Positions 1 to 11,900 of a DNA stretch of 64,000 nt are shown here, piece by piece. The stretch lies in contig CM037795.1 in the NCBI GenBank assembly GCA_021229015.1, forward strand, positions 14,221,201-14,285,200. Reading direction: 5' to 3'. Numbering within the stretch: position 1 is the stretch's first letter; each line of letters opens with the position of its first letter. The DNA comes from Solen grandis (taxonomy: Eukaryota > Mollusca > Bivalvia > Adapedonta > Solenidae). The translations under genes were made by a program, and so were the position numbers. The notes under the pieces are model-generated. The model did no database searches. It was given only the letters and a program-made list of their open reading frames with translations, and was not told where the DNA came from.

Positions 1-365
1 CCTTCAGGTATATGGTATTCTAAATTATATTTAACTGATTTTGTCAAAGTTGCATTTATGAAAATAATGTTTTCCTGTGCAATGTGACCTACACTTGCCA
101 AGTTTATTCATCAGGAAACAAAGACTTCACCAACATTAACGAGGGAGAGTAGAAAAATATATATATTTTTTTAATTTTTATACTGATCATTTGTGAACAT
201 GCTGATTTAAATTGGACATTTTAAGAAGTCAAATGGTATTAGCCTTTAGAAATGAAAGTCCTCATAAGTGGGGATATTTCCATTTCTGGTTCAGGTCCAG
301 GTACAACTAAATACATCTATACCCAAGCCTGATATATAGATATCATCTAATGTGTCAAATCACCA
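1..365. other. AT-rich sequence, nothing recognised
   Basis: No splice-bounded reading frame or repeat is visible here. The last few tens of bases degrade into the flank of the minisatellite that follows. Confidence 0.5.
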
Positions 366-1385
366 AGTGGGTATACTAAATGTGTTAAACAGACACATAC
401 TGAGGGGGTATACCAACTGTGTTTAACAAACACATACTGAGGGGGTATACCAACTGTGTTTAACAAATGTGTTTAACAAACACATACTGAGGGGGATACC
501 AATGTGTTTAACAAACACATACTGAGGGGGAATACCAACTGTGTTTAACAAACACATACTGAGGGGGTATACCAACTGTGTTTAACAAACACATACTGAG
601 GGGGTATACCAACTGTGTTTAACAAACACATACTGAGGGGGTATACCAACTGTGTTTAACAAACACATACTGAGGGGGAATACCAACTGTGTTTAACAAA
701 CACATACTGAGGGGGAATACTAAATGTGTTTAACAAACACATACTGATGGGGAATACCAAATGTGTTTAACAAACACATACTGAGGGGGAATACCAACTG
801 TGTTTAACAAACACATACTGAGGGGGAATACCAACTGTGTTTAACAAACACATACTGAGGGGGAATACCAACTGTGTTTAACAAACACATACTGAGGGGG
901 AATACCAACTGTGTTTAACAAACACATACTGAGGGGGTATACCAACTGTGTTTAACAAACACATACTGAGGGGGAATACCAACTGTGTTTAACAAACACA
1001 TACTGAGGGGGTATACCAACTGTGTTTAACAAACACATACTGAGGGGGTATACCAACTGTGTTTAACAAACACATACTGAGGGGGAATACCAACTGTGTT
1101 TAACAAACACATACTGAGGGGATATACCAACTGTGTTTAACAAACACATACTGATGGGGTATACCAACTGTGTTAACAAACACATACTGAGGGGGAATAC
1201 CAACTGTGTTTAACAAACACATACTGAGGGGATATACCAACTGTGTTTAACAAACACATACTGATGGGGTATACCAACTGTGTTTAACAAACACATACTG
1301 AGGGAGTATACCAAATGTGTTAAACACTTACTGAGGGAGTATACAAAAAGTGTTAAACAAACACATACTGAGGGGTATATGAATA
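366..1385. repeat. 37-bp minisatellite, about 27 units
   Basis: Tandem array of a 37-base unit made of TGTGTTTAACAAACACA followed by TACTGAGGGGGTATACCAAC. Each unit contains a 7-base inverted repeat (TGTGTTT / AAACACA) around AAC, so every unit can form a small hairpin. Variants are GTATACC versus GAATACC and a few shortened units near 365-500 and after 1300. Because 37 is not a multiple of three, the reading frames that cross it are not genes. Confidence 0.95.
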
Positions 1386-1554
1386 AAGTGATCATTTAAG
1401 AGGTGTAAACTTGTGCCAAACCTGGGCCTACATTGCTAGAAATCCTTCAGTTTATAGGTTTGTGTGTGTGAAAAATTCCTGGTTTTGATTGACAATTTCT
1501 CACCAAATTTGAGCGTTTTAATCACCTTTTTGATATTTCTAGAATTTTCCTCAC

Positions 1555-1612
1555 TCCGAAGCCACTTTCAGGTTTCTTCACCAGCAGTTTGAACGTCTCA
1601 TACTGCACGTCA
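1555..1612 (-). CDS. Candidate short internal exon, unknown gene
   Basis: On the minus strand an acceptor-like AAATCAG is followed by a frame reading DVQYETFKLLVKKPESGFG (19 codons after one phase base) and then a GTGAGG donor. The codons are GC-richer than the surrounding sequence, which becomes AT-rich exactly at the proposed donor. If the donor is not used, the frame runs a few more residues to a stop. I do not recognise the protein, and no partner exon was found, so this may be one exon of a gene extending left of the window or a chance frame. Confidence 0.3.
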
Positions 1613-2682
1613 CTGATTTCGGCAGTGGATTAATATATGGCAGTCTGGAAAAACACTGAAGTAATATTCTGACAGTAAATTGTATTTTAGTTCCTAAAAT
1701 GTGGCAAATCAATTACATTTTCATAGAATCGGGCAACTGCAGCCTGGCATATCAATTGAAAATTTCTCGATAAGCTCACACCATAAAATACACAGATACG
1801 ACATACGATTGCTTGGATTACTACGTAGGAATTGCATTTCCCACATTATACCAGATTCATCGGTGGGAATAATCATTTTCATTTAAGCACATCCAGAGCA
1901 GTAAATACACCATAAAGATATAATAAACAGAATGTTTACCTCTTCTATTATTAAGTGTATGTTTATTACAGTGGGTGTTACACATCGGGGAAGTGGGTGT
2001 TACACATTGGGGAAAGTAATATCTGTCCGCTGAAGCACTGTTACTAACTTGTTTATTGACCTTCAATGTTTGTATTATGGTTAATGATATTAGATATATT
2101 TTAATTGTCATTGTAAAATGTTTTGACGTCATGATAAAACAGCAAACTCATCTATTACCACCTCCATCTCAACAACAAATGTAATTGTTAAAACTTAATT
2201 AACTTTACAATTGTTGTTGGCACTACTGGTGGCATAAACATAGTCTTGATGTGAATGAAAACAGGATATCCAAACAGGCAAACCATTCCTTTCACATATA
2301 ACATCGGAGAGACCTGGGATTGAACAAATAACAGATATAACAAATTTACCAATGAGAATATATCTCAACATAGTCACTTTAGGATCTTACCATGATATAA
2401 CTTTAGTAGTGCATTGTCATTATTATATTTAATTTAAATCAATGTTAAAAAATGTCCAATTTCTATTGTAGTGTTCGTCCAAGCGACTTAATTCAAGATA
2501 TATAATTTTCCTCTTGACTTCCTGTCTTTTGATTAATATATATGTATAACTATGTACAATGAAGAGAAGCAACAGCTATGATTAATTTTCCTTGAGACTA
2601 CTTGTCTAATGATTAAAATATAACAATGATTCCATATTATTAAATTGTAACTAAAATCACTGAAATCGATTATATTTGCATA
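1613..2682. other. AT-rich intergenic sequence
   Basis: Apart from a short duplication of 'GTGGGTGTTACACAT' near 1972-2010, no gene or repeat could be supported. A tiny acceptor/donor-bounded frame near 1720-1750 on the minus strand is too short to call. Confidence 0.45.
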
Positions 2683-3663
2683 TACAGTCGACATTGTATT
2701 AAGAGACCGCTCATGGGACTGCCAAAAAGTGGTCGCTTAATGAAATGGTCTCTTAATAGATTTTTTTGGAAATCCAGGCAAACAAGTCATATATATACAA
2801 ACTGTAAGCTAAATTGTATCATAACGTTTAATTATATTACAACATGAATACGATGTAAACTACACAATGTTTTGTTATTTTATACCAATAAACATCAACA
2901 TGTTTATTTTTTGTCATATCTTTCGATTTTTTAGCTGTTATGTTGGATTAATACCTTGGATCATTGGCTGAGGTTTGCATTTGGTATTCGGTGGAAAAAC
3001 ACAACATTTGACATCAAATTCATGGATGGATTTGGACAATTTCAAGAAAAAAAATATTATTTAGCAATGGGCTTTCTTTATGTCTCTGTTTAACATAAAT
3101 CCAGAAACTCCCAATAAATTTATTTCAACCGTGCGCCCTCGTCGCATATCATAAAACGCAATGTACATACTTATAGGTACGAATTATTAATGGTATGCAT
3201 TGCATCCGGAAGTATTGATTTTTACCAAAATCCGAAGCATTCGGCATTTGGAGGGATGGTTTCAACTATGTTATGCTTAGTAACTTTTGAAACGGGAACC
3301 AGGAACTATATTTAGAATTTAGTTGCACATGGTGCAGTCATGCGTGGTCAAAACAAATTGGTTTCAGGTGAGCACTTATGATCGGGATAATGGTTTGTTT
3401 GTTCGGATGTGTTAAAGATGAATATACACATGCTCCAGCGTACATGATAATTAGCAATGGAATCAAACACGGTCGCTCAAAAAAGTTGATTTTATGCATA
3501 ATCTTACGTGCTGGGACATGGTTTATGTGGTCGCTGGTCGCATAATAAAAAAGTCGCTTAATGGGAAAAATTGATATAGTAAAAACATTTGGGCGGGATT
3601 ATAACGGTCGTTTAATAAAAGAGTCGTTTAATACCGGTGGTCGCATGTACGATGTAGACTGTA
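2683..3663. mobile_element. MITE-like element with TA duplication
   Basis: The left end reads TACAGTCGACATTGTA and the right end TACGATGTAGACTGTA, which are reverse complements at 14 of 16 positions. TA flanks both sides. Sub-terminal blocks are rich in 'GGTCGCTTAAT' and 'GGTCTCTTAATA' motifs near both ends. CAGT..ACTG termini with a TA target are typical of Tc1/mariner-like non-autonomous elements. There is no transposase frame inside. A related end occurs at the right edge of the window (63912). Confidence 0.75.
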
Positions 3664-4369
3664 TACAAAAACCCACTGCCTCAACAAAACTGTCACTTTA
3701 AAGCCTGCACTGTTATGCTTGCACTACGATGCCTGCACTGCGATGCTATACCCTAACCTCAATGAAGCTGCACAGAGAGCTTCACAATGCTACCATTCTT
3801 CATGGTGCCTTCCGTAGCAGCTAACCTTAAAGACAGTACCACTGCGACCCGAGCTGCGCGGCATAGGACGTATCTTTATCTCAATAAAGCTAGGCTTCCT
3901 CAAGACACCCTAGAAATATCCTACTCCTAATAAACCCTAAGTCCCAGTAAATGCTGTAATTGCTGTAGTTAGATGCGTACCGTTCGACAGTCGAGGTGAG
4001 ACTGCCTGAACGACTGAAAATCTCGCGCTTATATAGGCCACTAACACTACCGCCACCTAGCAGAATCCCGACGACCACCGAGAGACCACGGACTTTGCTG
4101 AACATGTTTAATATTATCACAAGGGGTTTAATTAAAGGTAACATAAACAATGATACAAATAAACGGCATGCTGGGTAATATAGATATGAATAATAGATTA
4201 TAAATCTCGCCTGATGGTTAAAAACATTAAATGGAATTTATTTCAGTTGATATACTAACCGTTAAAGTGATTTGGTAACTTCCACTACAAATGACGGAAA
4301 TGTAAACAAGGGGCATAACTTTTGTAATTCTTATATCTTCAAACGAATTTCACTACACTCCGTTGGGGG
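3664..4369. other. Unassigned sequence with local GC-rich patches
   Basis: Short repeats of 'GCCTGCACTG' and 'GCACTACGATG' occur at 3700-3740. A patch at 3840-4090 is richer in CpG. No frame with splice sites could be supported. Confidence 0.35.
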
Positions 4370-6854
4370 GGGATATAGATTTTCAATCTGTCCGTGTGTC
4401 CGTATGTCACACCTCAGGTTTTACCTTTGCGTTTAAGCTTTTTATGCTCCCAGAAGGGAGAGCATATAGTTGCCGCTTTGTCCATCCGGCCGTCATAATT
4501 TTGTCCAGAGCATAACACAAAAACTATAAGGGATCAACATGAAACTTCATAGGTAGATAGATCTCAATGAGGAGAAGTGCAGTGTACAAGAACCACAACT
4601 CTGTTTTGCATAATTTTGGAGTTATTGACCTTTGTTATTTTTCATACTTGAATTTTGTCAAGGGCATAACTTGAGTTGATGTACAGTACACAAAAGTGCA
4701 ATTCTTAATACTCATAAAACAAAAACTCCATAATCTCTGATGCCTTCTTGCTGCCCTTTGCCATACATATTTTTTTACCCCCGCAAAGGAAGTTTGCAAG
4801 GGGGTATATAGGAGTCAGTCTGTTGGTCTGTTGGTTTGTCTGTCCATCCCAAAAACTTGTAATGCGAATTTCTTCTACATTTCTTAACCAATTTCTCTTA
4901 GGTTTCTCTTAAATTGTCTCAAGGATGGCAGAGTTACTGCCCTGGTCCCATATTTTAATTATCTCCCTTTGTTTATTTCTGTTATTCCTTGTCCGGAACA
5001 TAACTTGAAAATTATACAAGGTATTGATTTGAAACTTAAAATGTAAACAGATGGCGACTAGGAAAAGTGCAGTGTCCAAGAAGTGTAACTTTACCTGGTC
5101 CCAATTTTTAATTATCTCCCTTTGTTAAATCTTTTTTTTCTTGTCCCAAACATAACTGAATATTCTACACTTATAAACTACTGTGCCAAACAACCATAAT
5201 TGACTCTCTATCCACTTTAAATAAAAAAATTACTTACTTATTACTTACTATGTATATAGGTTCTTATCTATGCTCTGCCTGGATTCTGGCTTCTCCTTTA
5301 TCAAAGCATTTGGGGGGGGGGGGGTATAATTAATCAACTTCAGTGATAGCTCAATTTCCTTTGTAATACTGTATTATAATATTTAGTTGAACACACATAT
5401 TTGAAAAACATAAAAAAAACAATAACTTTTGGAACTAGCATTTATTCAGAGAGAATCCATCGGTTCTACCGATTCTCTTGTTTTCTAAGAAGATGACTTA
5501 GTATTGTTATGAAACTAGGTACACATGTACACCATGATATAATCTATTAAATACTTATGCAGATTCATGGCTGTGACCTATATTTCAAGGTTGGATGAAC
5601 ATAGTAAAAATGATTTTTCTGCTTCAGGTTTACCTTTGCGTTTAAGCTTTTTCTTCTTTGAAGACGACTTTACATCTTGATGAAACTAGGTACAAATGTA
5701 CACCATGATATAATCAATTTAAAATTTAAGCAAATTTATGGCTGTGACCTATATTTCATGGTTGGATGAACATGGTAAGTTTGGTTGTTCTGCCTAAGTT
5801 TTACCTCAGGTTTACTGTTTAAGCATTTTTTCTTTAAAGATGACTTAACATATTTATGAAACTAGGAACACATATACATCATGATATGATCTTTAAATAT
5901 TTATGAGACCTATATTTTATGGTTGGTGAACATGGTAAAAATTTATTGTTCTGCCTCAGGTTTGCCTTTGCATTTAAGCTTTTTATATGCCCGTGGAAGA
6001 CTGGACATATTATGGATTCACCTGCTGTGGCTGGGCGGGCAAATGGGTGGCGTCCAGTGATGTTGTCTGCTCTCTAACTTGAACAGACGTGAACCAATCT
6101 TAACCATACTTGGTCACAATGTATATGGGCACAATATCTTGGTTCCTTTCGAAAGCCAGCCTGATTTCCCAAGACACTCAAGAGTTATGGCTTTAAATTG
6201 ACGAAAAATTGTCAAATTAACAGTGTCCACTCTCTAACTCAGACAACATGAACCAATCTTTACCATACTTGGTTGAAATGTATATATATATATCTCGGTT
6301 CCATTTGGTAACCAACCTGATTGCCCCAGACACTCTGGAATTATGGGCCTTGAACTGATGGAAAATGGTCAAATTAACAGTGTCCACTCTCTAACAAGAA
6401 CAAACATGAACCAATATTAATTGTACTTGGTCACAATGTATATGGGCATAATATCTTGGTTCCTTTCGCTAACCAGCCAGATTGCTTCAGACACATTTGA
6501 GTTATGGGCCTTGAATTGATAAAAAATGGTCAAATTAACAGAGTCTGCTCTCTAACTCAAACAAATGTAAACTGATCCTTATTAAAGTTGATCATAACAT
6601 ATATGTGCTTACTGTCTTGGTTCCTTTCGATAACCATTCATATTGTCCCAGACACTCAGGAGTTATGGCCCTTTAATTGATGAAAAATTGCATGTCTGCT
6701 CTCTAACACTGACAAGTGTTAACTGATCTTTGCTAAACTTTGTCACAATGTGTATTGGCACAGTATCTCAATCAAGAATATCCCACTGTAGAGTTATGAC
6801 CCTTGAATTGATAAATGGCTGGACGGGCGTATTTTGCTATAACCAGCACTCTTT
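4370..6854 (+). repeat. Cluster of old dispersed bivalve-type repeats
   Basis: Several related families lie end to end: a 'GGGAGAGCATATAGTTG' / 'GTCCATCCGGCCGTC' block (about 4435-4710), a 'GGGGGTATATAGGAGTC' block (4780-5170), three 'AAGATGACTTA..GAAACTAGG' units (5480-5940), and a 'GCCCGTGGAAGACTGGACAT' block whose 120-base 'CTCTAACTC..GAACCAATCTT' subunit is repeated four to five times (5990-6800). The first family has another copy at 47090-47960. The repeats are diverged and noncoding. Confidence 0.75.
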
Positions 6855-6954
6855 NNNNNNNNNNNNNNNNNNNNNNNNNNNNNNNNNNNNNNNNNNNNNN
6901 NNNNNNNNNNNNNNNNNNNNNNNNNNNNNNNNNNNNNNNNNNNNNNNNNNNNNN
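6855..6954. other. Assembly gap (100 N)
   Basis: Exactly 100 N, the usual placeholder for a gap of unknown size. It ends the repeat cluster on its left. Confidence 0.99.
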
Positions 6955-8950
6955 CCAAACGGTTCCATCAAACCAACAACTTGGTATCTATAGATTTAAT
7001 TAACTTGATTTAATTTAAAAAGATCACCTGTTGTGATTGGTGCAGAAACCAGGTAATTAAATATAACTTAAGGTGATTAAAACCCCCGCACCAAACCTTG
7101 CCTTCACGTGAGTAGGACAGGACTGGACTAATTTCCATGTGTAGCAATGTTTTAAAATGTCAATGAAAAAAAAAACACGTATCTGATCAATATTAGCATA
7201 AATCAAAGTTTGATGTATTAATTTGGAAAAAGTACTATACTAACATCTAGGCACTTTGGATACATAAATATACGAAAGGATGATAACTGTTAAATTTCCA
7301 ACTAAATAGTAATATTTTCAAGTCTCAACATTCTGTATGGCCTTAAGATGTTTACCCATTATCCTTTAATGATGCATGTCTGTTAGCTTAAGACACCCTT
7401 GTTTGTTCATTTGGTCAAGCAAATTGTTTTCATCTTATCTTATTGCCATACAACATAAATCAAGACAGCGCGATCCACTTTTCTGAGTGCTAGAAAGTAT
7501 AATGTAAGCTGTTACTATTATATATTTCAGTGTTAATTAAAAAAACAACATGTGCCATAAGACATTGAGCCCAGACCTAACAAAATACAAAGGTGTGTGT
7601 GTAAGCCAGGTTTGAAGTGAATTTGTTTGATGGTTATGGAGAAATGGACCTGAACGAAAACCTTAACCAACGCTGACGTTGATGAGAGGGGCATGACAAA
7701 AGCTCCACTTTTTCTTTACTTAAATAGGATATATCAGATTAGGTAGTGCAAAACATTTAATGTTAATATCATTTTGTACTCTAAAGGAATCCCAGCTCAG
7801 ATTAATATTTTTAGGGTTTTCACTAGGGTTTTAGAGGAATATCTTTTTACCTCTTTTGAAAAAGGTGGAGTAATCTGTGAAGAATGTTTATTTTATTATT
7901 ACTTGAATTCTATTGATTTTGGGTGTTCTTTACAATGTAGTTTGAAAGAGTTTGTAAACATGATAAATAATGTAACAATAGAATGACAGTCTTGCCTAAT
8001 ACCCTTTTAAAGCTGAAACCTTATCCAAAATCCATATACTTTAATTTTTATAAATAGTTCTTGTAGTTCAGCCTGAGGACCCAATGTCCTCAGTTGACGT
8101 GTGTCGCCACGAGGAGGCACTGTATAGGGCTTGAACATGGAGAGGCTATATACTGGCAGGGGAGACTAATGTTCCCTTTTCACCAGAAACTGGCTAGCAA
8201 GCGGTGGCGGCTGAAGCACACCACACCAGGCGCGTCACATGGTCCATTTTGACACACAAACAATTGCTCAGAAACTGGGGGACGTTATCAATCGAAATTG
8301 ATATCTGTGAACCCCAATCACAGAGAACTCTTAAACGTTTATTTCTGAACAGTGTGTGCCACTTTTTCAGACACTGACAGGTCTATGAAATAACTGGAGG
8401 GAAAATGTATAATATATATCACAATGAAAAAACATACAAAAAAAATTAAAATAAATAAATAAGCAAAAAATTAGTAAATAAAAAAACCCACAAAGAATAA
8501 GAATAAATATATAAACTCACACGCCATTGTCTGTACCATGCAGGGTACCGTCCAACAAAACGCACATCAGACGACCTGAAATATCACAAAAAAACACTTT
8601 AAATCATAATAAATAAAGGTAAACTTTAATCTAAGAAAATTCAAATTTGCTCCCTTGGGTCCAACCAATTTTGAAGGCAAAGCCATAATTTGAACAGGCG
8701 TGAAAGAGGTCCACTAGGCCATGTTACACATCAAATATTTTAACTCAAGGCCTTGGGGTTTCTGACGATAAAATTGTTCCAGTGTTTTCCTGTTATACAT
8801 GGGCCATAACTCCTGACTGAATTGGCCGATATCAGCCATAATACAACTAGAGATGCTAGAGTATGTACAAAGTGAAGTCTGTTATTCTTTTATCATTTAA
8901 GTGTCATAACGTATTTAAAAGTTGATGAGTTAAAATGTGTGTGTGTGAAA
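6955..8950. other. Mostly unassigned; short repeat copy near 7590-7720
   Basis: The stretch 7590-7720 (GTTTGAAGTGAATTTG, GGAGAAATGGACC, then CTTAACCAACGCTGACG) matches a dispersed family that also ends near 12960-13020 ('CCCCGACGCAAACGCCGACG'). A GC-richer block at 8060-8330 carries a small hairpin, CTGAGGAC-ccaat-GTCCTCAG (8073-8093). No supported gene. Confidence 0.4.
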
Positions 8951-8951
8951 A

Positions 8952-11900
8952 TTATTGAGATTCCTGGGACAAATGTTTAAAATAAAATCTTTCACTGAAC
9001 CAACCTTGATCACAGTCATCCATAATCGTAGAACCAGTGTGAAGGACCATATTCTCTGCCAGAAATTTATGTGCCTGTGTAGGTATTATGTTTTTCCCAA
9101 CCTGTTTTCCCCGCAAAGAAAACCGGGACTGACCTAGAAGTTCCCAAGTGTCAATAACAATCTTTTTAAATATAACTTCACTTGAACAGATTTTGCCCCA
9201 CTTCATAAGTAGTAAATAACAGGGGACGAACTGGACTATTTCAGTAACTACGTATGAACACCCCAAACCTTTGAGAATATAACTTCACTCGAACAAATTT
9301 TGCCCCACTTCATAAGTAGTGAGAAATAGGGGTTAGCTGAACTATTTCAGTATTAAGACCCCAAACCTTTGAGAATATAACTTCACTCATACAAATTTAG
9401 CCCCACACCATTAGTAGTGCGAGCTATTGGGTAAAATGGACTATTTCAGTAACTACGTATGTAGACCCCAAATCTATCGAATATAACTTCACTAAAACAA
9501 ATTTTGCCCCATTTCACAAGTAGTCAGTAATAGGGCGTGAACTGGACTATTTCAGTAACTACGTATGAATACCCCAGAACTATGGGAATGTAACTTCACT
9601 AAAACAGATTTTGCCCCACTTCATAAGTAGTCAGAAATAGGGGGTGAACTGGGTTATTTCAGTAACACAGTATGAAGACCCAAAATCTATGAAAATATAA
9701 CTTCACTAAAACAGATTTTGCCCCACTTCACAAGTAGTCATAAATAGGGGGTGAACTGGACTATTTCAGTTACTTCGTATGAAGACCCCAAATCCAGGCA
9801 AATATAGCTCTTCCTTGATAAGCCGAGTTTTAAATACAGGAGATCAAACTTGATATATTCCAGATTCTGCTTATGACGGAAAGAATTATCTGATTTCCCC
9901 ACTTTCTAAAAGATTGCAGTTTTAGGTGGAAAATCCTGAGCTAATATAGTCTTTCCTTTGGAAAAAAAATCTGACTTTTGCGGAAAAAATTGGTTTTCAC
10001 ACCAGGCACTGTTGGTCACTGTTGAAGGGAACTTTAACATTTCATCTGACTGGAAGAAGAGGTTGGTATTAACCACACCACTGTTGAAGTCCCCCATTAG
10101 CACTGCAGAATAGAAAGATAATTTTCTGTAACAACATTTGTAAACATACAAAACAAAAAGAAAGGGTAGATGAATGTAAAGAAGTAGAGATACTTTAAAG
10201 AAAATATGAATCATTAAGGATTCTTTATAGTGATATTCTTATTTTACAATTACTACGTTAGTTTTAATGCATCTTAAAATGACTTCATTTGACTTAAATG
10301 ATTCCACACTTCATTTCACTCTGTATTTCAAATACAACAATGCAATGAAATCACAAGTTCTGTTTATTTTGACATATGTGAGCCATAAAAATAAGTTTGC
10401 AATAGCATTTTTATTTCGTTTTTACATTGACTTCCTCTACTCATATAAGATTTGAAATGATTCTAATACTTTATGGGTTTACCAACCATACTAATAAAAA
10501 CTAACACACTTACATGGGACATCTCGGAACAGGCCATTCTTTCATCTGTACCATTCTGGTAGTAGTGCATGGTACCATCTATAGACCAGTCAAGCTTATC
10601 TGAACAGTATCAATGTCATTTGAGTAGTTGAACCATCTCGCATGATCCTCGACCTACTGTAGAGGTGTAAAATTTAAAAGCTGTGATGATCTTTAAAGCA
10701 ACTCGTTCACAAAAGGTCAATGACTAAGAATTTAATTTTTAACTAATCCACAGATGCATGGTGCCTTATTGCAACACTCCGTGATTGTAAACAAGAGCTG
10801 TCAGAGGACAGCATAGTCGACTATTCCAGCGCCTTGGCTGTATTATTGAATCCCTATCATGATATGCAGATGGATTCTTCATTTCCATTTCAACATAATT
10901 ATAGTATCCTAGTATTTTTATCAAAGTAATTAATAATAAAGCAGAGGAAGATGATGATAATGAATAGAAGTAACAGTTGTAGTATTTGAAATTAAAAGAT
11001 GAATTAAAACGATGATATTTGACAGTAGTAGTAGTAGTAATAAGCGAATAGAAGATGATGATAATGAATAGAGAAGCATTAGTATTGGAATGTAGGAGAA
11101 GAATAAGATATATGTAACAAAAGAAGCAGCAATAAAAATAAAGGAAGATGATGATAATAGATAGTAATAGTAGTAGAAGTAGAATGGAGAAGAAGAAAAA
11201 CTAGAGTCGCTGACGCGACAGCACCGGTTTTCGCGGACACAACAGTCTTTGGCAACTAGTAATGCGACAAACAGTTCCATTTAGTAAAAAAGCCGCATGG
11301 TTCGAACAATGAATACCCACTTTGACACATAACACTTACACTTTGGTCCATATTCTCTCGATAAAAAACTTTTAGTTTTGGGGCTATTTGGGGGCGAAAT
11401 TTTTTTTTTATCGAAATATGACCTTGACTTTTGCATTTTTTTTTTAAATTGTGGGGCCCTTTGAAACATAAAAATACATAATTTGTGGAAAATGTCATGA
11501 AGATCGAAAAAAACAAAGTTAGGAACGACAAAAAAATAAAATTTTGATTTTTCCAATATTTTAGTGAAGTTTGACCGCTTCTAGAGGGCAAACCATACAT
11601 TCACTAAAATCGCCAACCCATATATTTTGTGTGTATACGTCTTTCAAATACATGCAGCAAACAGAATTGTTCTCAAACAAAAATGGTCACGTTTTTCGCA
11701 GACCTACCCTCATTTGCACATTTTTTTTTTTTTTTTTTTTTTGCAAGGTTCGAACATTCAACCTCTTCTAGCGCAAATATTTTACTGTACCCGATACTTT
11801 AAAATCCACCATATTCTATTGGGCTGTCAGAAAGGAATAGAATGCTGAAAACCGCATTTGAATCAGACTTTAACTTTTTGAGTTATAAGCAAAAGAGTGA

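Noticed and set aside
366..1385. CRISPR array
   Set aside because: Units are contiguous without unique spacers, and the genome is clearly eukaryotic.
1210..1395. 61-codon frame on the minus strand
   Set aside because: It runs through the 37-bp minisatellite, so its peptide is just the repeat read in shifting frames.
1705..1760. Possible 27-base micro-exon on the minus strand
   Set aside because: It has an acceptor-like CCAG and a GTAATT donor, but nine codons with no neighbour cannot be distinguished from chance.
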